A stretch of 10,095 bases of DNA, taken from positions 1 through 10,095 of the forward strand of contig JAUYIV010000211.1 of assembly GCA_030688105.1 (NCBI GenBank), written 5' to 3'. Under the pieces are notes generated by a model. That model ran no database searches, was not told the origin of the DNA, and saw only the letters and a program-made list of their open reading frames with translations. The stretch is from Actinomycetota bacterium. Its GTDB lineage: Bacteria > Actinomycetota > Acidimicrobiia > Spongiisociales > UBA11373. Below, in pieces: positions 5,940-10,095 of this stretch; the first letter of the stretch is position 1; the number at the start of each line of letters is the position of its first letter. Made by a program: the position numbers and the translations under genes.

Positions 5940-7745
5940 GTGCCGGACACCTCTCGGATCCGCAACTTCTCGATAATCGCGCACATCGACCACGGCAAAT
6001 CCACTCTGGCCGACCGGCTGCTGGAGCGCACGGGGGCGATCACTCCGCGCGAGATGCGCGAGCAGGTGCTCGACTCGATGGACCTCGAGCGCGAGCGCGG
6101 CATCACCATCAAGGCGGCGGCGGTCAGGCTTCGCCACATCGCCCCCGATGGCGACGAGTACATCCTCAACCTGATCGACACCCCCGGCCACGTCGACTTC
6201 ACCTACGAGGTGTCGCGCAGTCTCGCCGCCTGCGAGGGAGCGGTGCTCCTGGTCGACGCCGCCCAGGGCGTCGAAGCGCAAACCCTGGCCAACGCCTACC
6301 TGGCCATCGACGGTGGCCTCGAGGTGATCCCGGTCATCAACAAGGTCGATCTCCCTGCGGCGGAGCCGGAGCGGGTCGCCGACGAGATCGCCGCCGTACT
6401 CGGAGTCGACCCGTCTTCGGTCCTGAGGATCTCGGCGAAGACCGGCGAAGGCGTCGAGGAGCTCCTGGCGGCGATCGTCGATCGCCTCCCGCCCCCGAAG
6501 GGGGATGCCTCGGAGCCACTGACGGCGCTGGTGTTCGACTCGTACTACGACACCTACCGAGGTGTGGTCTGCTACCTCCGGGTGGTCGATGGCATCCTCG
6601 GCACCGGAGATCCATTGCGGTTCATGGCGACCGGCGAGAACCTCCCCGCCGACGAGGTGGGGGTGCTCCACCCGAAGGTCGTGCCCGTGGCGGCCCTCGG
6701 GCCCGGTGAGGTCGGCTACCTCATAACCGGGGTCAAGGAGGTGGGCCGGATCAGGGTGGGCGACACCGTCACCCGACGCGATCGGCCGGCGCAGAAGATG
6801 CTCCCGGGGTACCGCGAGCCCAAGCCGATGGTGTTCAGCGGGTTGTTCCCGACCGATGGCGACGACTTCGAGGGTCTCCGCGAGGCGCTCGAACGGCTCC
6901 GGCTGAACGACGCCGCTCTGGTCTTCGAGCCCGAGTCGTCGCGGGCCCTCGGGTTCGGGTTCCGATGCGGGTTCCTCGGGCTGCTCCACATGGAAATCGT
7001 CCGCGAGCGGCTCGAGCGAGAATACGACCTGGACCTGGTCGCCACCGCGCCCTCGGTGGCGTATCGGGCCGTGAGGTCCGACGGCTCGGAGATCGAGGTG
7101 CGCAGCCCCCAGGACCTCCCCGATTCGGGAGGCCTGCGCCGAGTCCTCGAGCCCTTCTTCCGGGTGATGATCATCACCCCGACGGAATTCATCGGGACGG
7201 TCATGGACCTCCTCCAGGAGCACCGCGGGGTGATGGGAACGATGCAGTACCTCTCCCCGGAACGGGTCGAGCTCGTCTATCGAGTGCCCCTGGCGGAGAT
7301 CGTGTTCGGCTTCTTCGACCAGCTGAAGTCGCGCACCCGCGGCTATGGCTCCCTCGACTACGAGCCCGACGGCTACGACGCCTCCGATCTCGCCCGGGTC
7401 GACATCCTGCTCAACGCGGTGCCCGTCGACGCATTCTCGGCGATCGTCCACAAGGACAAGGCGTACGAATACGGGAGACGGCTGGTGGAGAGGCTGGGGG
7501 AGATCATCCCGAGGCAGCTGTTCGACGTGCCGATCCAGGCGGCGATCGGCTCGCGCATCATCGCCCGGGAGACGGTCAAGGCGAAGCGCAAGGACGTCAC
7601 CGCCAAGTGCTACGGCGGCGACATCACCCGGAAGCGAAAACTGCTCGAGAAGCAGAAAGAGGGCAAGAAGCGGATGAAGATGCTGGGACAGGTGGAGGTG
7701 CCTCAAGAGGCGTTCGTCGCCGTCCTCCAGATCGATGCGGACTGA
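5940..7745 (+). CDS. lepA: Elongation factor 4 (LepA), back-translocating GTPase
   Basis: The protein has 601 residues, full length for LepA. The GTPase domain shows all motifs: G1 AHIDHGKST (14-22), G2 region RGITIK (53-58), G3 DTPGHVD (80-86, with H84 at the catalytic position), G4 NKVD (134-137) and G5 SAKTG (165-169). EF-G-like domains II, III and V follow, with the family-typical GFGFRCGFLGLLHMEIVRERLE. The LepA-specific C-terminal domain ends with the basic tail KRKLLEKQKEGKKRMKMLG and VEVPQEAF. LepA acts on the ribosome, with roles proposed in rescue of stalled ribosomes and in 30S assembly. The GTG at 5940 is preceded by GGAG (5932-5935) and by a good -10 box. Its end overlaps or nearly touches hemW, so it is the first gene of a lepA-hemW unit. 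Confidence 0.97.
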   Translation: MPDTSRIRNFSIIAHIDHGKSTLADRLLERTGAITPREMREQVLDSMDLERERGITIKAAAVRLRHIAPDGDEYILNLIDTPGHVDFTYEVSRSLAACEGAVLLVDAAQGVEAQTLANAYLAIDGGLEVIPVINKVDLPAAEPERVADEIAAVLGVDPSSVLRISAKTGEGVEELLAAIVDRLPPPKGDASEPLTALVFDSYYDTYRGVVCYLRVVDGILGTGDPLRFMATGENLPADEVGVLHPKVVPVAALGPGEVGYLITGVKEVGRIRVGDTVTRRDRPAQKMLPGYREPKPMVFSGLFPTDGDDFEGLREALERLRLNDAALVFEPESSRALGFGFRCGFLGLLHMEIVRERLEREYDLDLVATAPSVAYRAVRSDGSEIEVRSPQDLPDSGGLRRVLEPFFRVMIITPTEFIGTVMDLLQEHRGVMGTMQYLSPERVELVYRVPLAEIVFGFFDQLKSRTRGYGSLDYEPDGYDASDLARVDILLNAVPVDAFSAIVHKDKAYEYGRRLVERLGEIIPRQLFDVPIQAAIGSRIIARETVKAKRKDVTAKCYGGDITRKRKLLEKQKEGKKRMKMLGQVEVPQEAFVAVLQIDAD

Positions 7746-8910
7746 CCAGATGCGGACGGAGGTGCCGGCCGGCGACGTGCTCCTCGCCGACGCCGCGGCG
7801 GCGTGGGTGGGGGCGTACGTCCACATCCCGTTCTGCCGTCGGGTCTGCCCCTACTGCGACTTTGCGGTGGTCGAGGGACAAGACGACCTCCGGTCCCCCT
7901 ACCTCGCCGCGCTCATCGCCGAGATCCAACGCGAGCCACGCTTCACGCGGCCCCTCGATGCGGTGTTCGTCGGCGGGGGGACTCCCACCGCCGTCGATCC
8001 CGTCGACCTCGGCCGCGTGATCGCGGCCCTCGACGATCGCCTCGGCCTTGCTCCCGACGCCGAGATCTCCCTCGAGGCCAACCCCGAGGATCTCACCCCC
8101 CGGGTGGCCGCGGCCCTGGCGGATCAGGGCTTCAACCGGATCTCGCTGGGCGTCCAGTCGTTCGATCCCGTGGTGCTCCAGGCGCTGGGCCGTCGCCACG
8201 ATCCCGACATGGCGGCGGAGGCGATCGTCGCGGCGCTGTCGGCGTTCCCATCCGTCAACGTCGATCTGATCTTTGGGACCCCCGGTGAGGCCGTCTCCTC
8301 CTGGCGCGACTCGGTCGAGCGGGCCCTCGGCGCCGGAGTCCATCACCTCTCGGCCTATGCCCTCACCGTCGAGAGAGGCACCCCGCTCGGCCGGGCCGTC
8401 CAGGCCGGTGCCCCGGCACCCGATCCAGACGATCAGGCGGCCAAGTACGACATCGTCGTGAAGGCGGCAGCGGCTGCCGGGCTCGATCGGTACGAGACCT
8501 CGAATTTCGCCATGCCCGGGCACCATTGCCGCCACAACCTCCTCACCTGGGCGCAGGGCGAGTACGCCGCCTTCGGCAACGGGGCGCATCGGCATCGGGC
8601 CGGCACCCGGTCATGGAACGTGCGCCGTCTGGACCGGTATGTCGAGCGCGCCGCAGACTCGGCGGTCTCGGGTGATGAGACGCTCGATCCCTGGGGGAGA
8701 GAGGTGGAGCGGGTCGCCCTCGGTCTGCGCCGGGCCGCCGGTGTGGTCGCAGGTCGGGCGGGGGGCGCGCTCCTCGAGTCGCCCGAGGGGCGGCGACTGT
8801 TGGACGCCGGAGTCATCGGCGCCGTCGGTGACCGGATCGTGGTCACCCGGCCGCTGCTCGGGGACGAGGTGGCCCGAACCCTGTTAGCACTCCAGCCTGG
8901 CGACTGCTAG
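7735..8910 (+). CDS. hemW: HemW, radical SAM heme chaperone (HemN-like)
   Basis: The protein has up to 391 residues. Near the N-terminus AYVHIPFCRRVCPYCDF carries the radical SAM motif CxxxCxxC (C34, C38, C41) for a 4Fe-4S cluster. The residue two places after the third Cys is Phe, not the fourth Cys seen in true oxygen-independent coproporphyrinogen oxidase, which favours HemW. The SAM-binding GGGTP follows at 80-84, then SLEANPEDL, RISLGVQSFD, and HNLLTWAQGEYAAFGNGAH in the region shared by HemN-type enzymes; the HemN C-terminal domain ends the protein. HemW binds heme and is thought to deliver it to membrane proteins. The start is not settled: ATG at 7735 overlaps lepA by 11 bases, ATG at 7750 would start four bases after the lepA stop, and neither has a clear Shine-Dalgarno sequence. 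Its last codons are also part of a CIRCE operator. Confidence 0.93.
   Translation: MRTDQMRTEVPAGDVLLADAAAAWVGAYVHIPFCRRVCPYCDFAVVEGQDDLRSPYLAALIAEIQREPRFTRPLDAVFVGGGTPTAVDPVDLGRVIAALDDRLGLAPDAEISLEANPEDLTPRVAAALADQGFNRISLGVQSFDPVVLQALGRRHDPDMAAEAIVAALSAFPSVNVDLIFGTPGEAVSSWRDSVERALGAGVHHLSAYALTVERGTPLGRAVQAGAPAPDPDDQAAKYDIVVKAAAAAGLDRYETSNFAMPGHHCRHNLLTWAQGEYAAFGNGAHRHRAGTRSWNVRRLDRYVERAADSAVSGDETLDPWGREVERVALGLRRAAGVVAGRAGGALLESPEGRRLLDAGVIGAVGDRIVVTRPLLGDEVARTLLALQPGDC
8884..8910 (+). promoter_or_regulatory. CIRCE operator (HrcA binding site) before hrcA-dnaJ
   Basis: The left arm TTAGCACTC (8884-8892) is a perfect match to the CIRCE consensus. After exactly nine bases comes GACTGCTAG (8902-8910), which matches GAGTGCTAA at seven of nine positions. 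Arm order, sequence and spacing fit the CIRCE inverted repeat, and the gene that follows is hrcA, whose product binds this element. The site lies within the last codons of hemW and its right arm ends on the hemW stop. It would repress an internal hrcA-dnaJ promoter and possibly block readthrough from lepA-hemW. Confidence 0.88.
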
Positions 8911-8919
8911 CAGCCCTGC

Positions 8920-8925
8920 TAGCCT
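8920..8925 (+). promoter_or_regulatory. Candidate -10 box of an internal hrcA promoter
   Basis: TAGCCT (TANNNT) lies just after the CIRCE element and four bases before the GTG of hrcA. A 17-base spacer would put the -35 at 8897-8902 (CTGGCG, weak), inside CIRCE. A start of transcription near 8932 would favour a leaderless mRNA beginning at the GTG (8930) or ATG (8936). The match is poor and rests mainly on position. Confidence 0.25.
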
Positions 8926-8929
8926 GCCG

Positions 8930-9925
8930 GTGAAGATGCTGGACGAACGCAAGGCCGCAGTACTCGCCGCCCTGGTGGAGCATTACATCGACTCGGGTGC
9001 ACCGGTGTCGTCACGGACGATCCTCGACCGGTCCGGGCTCGACTGTTCGAGCGCGACGGTGCGCAACGAGCTGGTGATGCTCGAACGCGAGGGCTATGTC
9101 TCCAAGCCCCACACTTCGGCCGGGCGCGTCCCGACCAACCGGGGCTATCGCTACTACATCGATCACCTGTCGCCCGGCCTCCTGCGGGACTCGACCCGCG
9201 GGCGCATCGAGCATTTCTTCGCCTCGTTCCACTCCGAGTTCGGCAAGGTGCTCCGCGAGACCTCCGACCTGCTCTCTGAGATCACCGCCTACCCGGCCGT
9301 GGTGCTCGGTCCCGGCTTACGGGATCAGACACTGCGCGACGTCCATCTCCTCGGGGTCGAGCCCGGTGTCGTTCTCCTCGTGCTGGTGGCCGAGGGCGGC
9401 CGGGTGCACCAGTCCCTGGTCCGTTGTCCTGTGACGGTGACGCCGTCGGAGGTGGCCGAGGCCAACGCCGCCCTCGTCGAGGCGCTGGTGGGCGTGACCA
9501 TGCCCGCCGCCATGGACCGCCTCGATCTGGCCTCCCTGGCTCCGACGCCGCGGTCTCTCGTGTCGCGCGCCCTGGACGCCGTAGAAGGAGCCGCCGACAC
9601 CGGGCGGGAGTTCTACGTAGGAGGGGCCAGCCGGATGGTCGAGCTGTGGGAGGACCTCGCCAAGCTCCACCGCGTCCTCGCCCTCCTCGAGCGTGAGGCC
9701 ACGGTGCTCGAACTGCTCGACGACTCCGCCGAGGGAACGACGGTTCGTCTCGGAGCGGAGATCCACGCCGGTGAGGACGACCTCGCCGTGGTGTCGGCCC
9801 CGTACGCCGCCGGACGGTCTCGCGGGCGGATGGGGGTCCTCGGCCCGATGCGCATGGACTATCGCCGCACGATCCGAGTCGTCGAGGAGGTCTCCGACGC
9901 CCTCGGCGACAGCCTGGCACCCTGA
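8930..9925 (+). CDS. hrcA: Heat-inducible transcription repressor HrcA
   Basis: The protein has 331 residues from GTG at 8930 (329 from ATG at 8936, which gives the more typical MLDERKAAVL start). The N-terminal winged helix (about 1-80) has SATVRNELVMLEREGYVSKP (41-60) and HTSAGRVPTNRGYRYYID (61-78), both diagnostic for HrcA. The C-terminal GAF-like region contains the expected VVSAPYAAG and GRMGVLGPMRMDYRRTI. HrcA represses chaperone genes by binding CIRCE and needs GroEL for activity; heat stress titrates GroEL and releases repression. A CIRCE element sits immediately upstream, so autoregulation is very likely. No clear Shine-Dalgarno sequence precedes either start. The stop shares one base with the dnaJ start (TGATG), coupling the two genes. 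All family landmarks are present and I see no damage. Confidence 0.96.
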   Translation: MKMLDERKAAVLAALVEHYIDSGAPVSSRTILDRSGLDCSSATVRNELVMLEREGYVSKPHTSAGRVPTNRGYRYYIDHLSPGLLRDSTRGRIEHFFASFHSEFGKVLRETSDLLSEITAYPAVVLGPGLRDQTLRDVHLLGVEPGVVLLVLVAEGGRVHQSLVRCPVTVTPSEVAEANAALVEALVGVTMPAAMDRLDLASLAPTPRSLVSRALDAVEGAADTGREFYVGGASRMVELWEDLAKLHRVLALLEREATVLELLDDSAEGTTVRLGAEIHAGEDDLAVVSAPYAAGRSRGRMGVLGPMRMDYRRTIRVVEEVSDALGDSLAP

Positions 9926-10095
9926 TGACCGACTATTACGAGGTGCTGGGCGTCGAGCGAGGCGCTTCTCAGGAGGACATCAAGCGTGCGTTCAGGCGTC
10001 TGGCGCGACAGACCCATCCTGACGCCAACAACGGCGACCGCGGCACCGAAGAGCGGTTCCGGCTGATCGCCGAGGCGTACGAGGTGCTCTCCGAC
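9925..10095 (+). CDS. dnaJ: Chaperone DnaJ, N-terminal J-domain (partial)
   Basis: The first 57 codons are present and the gene runs off the window. The sequence opens MTDYYEVLGVERGASQEDIK, then RAFRRLARQTHPDANNGD with the HPD tripeptide at residues 31-33, and continues into FRLIAEAYEVLSD. This is a complete J-domain core (helices I to III), the part that stimulates ATP hydrolysis by DnaK. The zinc-finger and substrate-binding domains lie beyond the window. hrcA-dnaJ order with a one-base TGATG overlap is the classic actinobacterial arrangement (dnaJ2 type, separate from the dnaK-grpE-dnaJ1 cluster). Because the window ends early, a shorter J-domain protein cannot be excluded, but the context makes full-length DnaJ much more likely. 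Confidence 0.93.
   Translation, partial: MTDYYEVLGVERGASQEDIKRAFRRLARQTHPDANNGDRGTEERFRLIAEAYEVLSD

Noticed and set aside
5582..6202. A 206-residue N-terminally extended S20
   Set aside because: The extension reads antisense through lepA and has no similarity to S20; the family N-terminus begins at MANIASQ (start at 5848).
5330..6709. A 459-codon plus-strand frame across greA, rpsT and lepA
   Set aside because: It crosses three well-supported genes in wrong frames or strands; its second half is Arg/Gly/Pro repeats typical of a high-GC shadow.
5721..7826. A 701-codon open frame on the minus strand opposite lepA
   Set aside because: It lies antisense to a full-length, motif-complete lepA and runs through rpsT in the wrong frame. 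Its composition (His, Asp, Arg, Glu, Val rich) is typical of antisense frames in high-GC DNA, and it has no recognisable domain.
1..10095. Mobile element, phage, CRISPR or defence island
   Set aside because: All genes are core functions in a known conserved order; no transposase, integrase, spaced repeat array or toxin-antitoxin pair is seen. The CPBP (Abi-like) gene alone is not evidence of a defence system.

Overview
This is a high-G+C bacterial chromosome segment made of ordinary housekeeping genes. The gene set and order (leuS end, comEA, comEC, holA, rpsT convergent with holA, then lepA, hemW, hrcA, dnaJ) match the conserved lepA/holA/comEC neighbourhood of Actinobacteria. Several starts are GTG and few genes carry a Shine-Dalgarno sequence, which also fits. 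A deep-branching actinobacterial lineage such as Acidimicrobiia is my guess; nothing here fixes the genus. I see no tRNA, rRNA, CRISPR, insertion sequence or phage gene, and no gene-free stretch longer than about 90 bases.

Layout. Positions 1-1259 (+) hold the last 60 codons of leuS, a small HExxH metallopeptidase-like gene that starts inside the leuS stop (GTGA overlap), and a CPBP-family membrane protease gene overlapping it by 29 bases. A perfect 9-bp stem-loop follows. Positions 1329-5001 (+) hold comEA, comEC and holA, tightly packed; comEC and holA overlap by ATGA. ComEA and ComEC are the DNA receptor and inner-membrane channel of transformation, and holA is the clamp-loader delta subunit. 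Positions 5002-5083 are a convergent intergenic gap with an imperfect direct repeat rich in GGCTGGT. Positions 5084-5848 (-) form a two-gene rpsT-greA unit. Positions 5849-5939 are a 91-base divergent promoter region. Positions 5940-10095 (+) hold lepA, hemW, hrcA and the first 57 codons of dnaJ.

The clearest regulatory signal is a CIRCE operator (TTAGCACTC, 9-nt spacer, GACTGCTAG; 16 of 18 arm bases match consensus) that ends exactly at the hemW stop codon, 19 bases before the hrcA start. HrcA binds CIRCE, so hrcA-dnaJ is probably an autoregulated heat-shock unit that can be separated from the lepA-hemW transcript.

I found no evidence of a new multigene system. The points most worth a second look are the CIRCE site inside the hemW end, the uncharacterised HExxH protein paired with a CPBP protease, the intergenic repeat, greA placed between rpsT and holA, and overlapping divergent promoter elements between rpsT and lepA.
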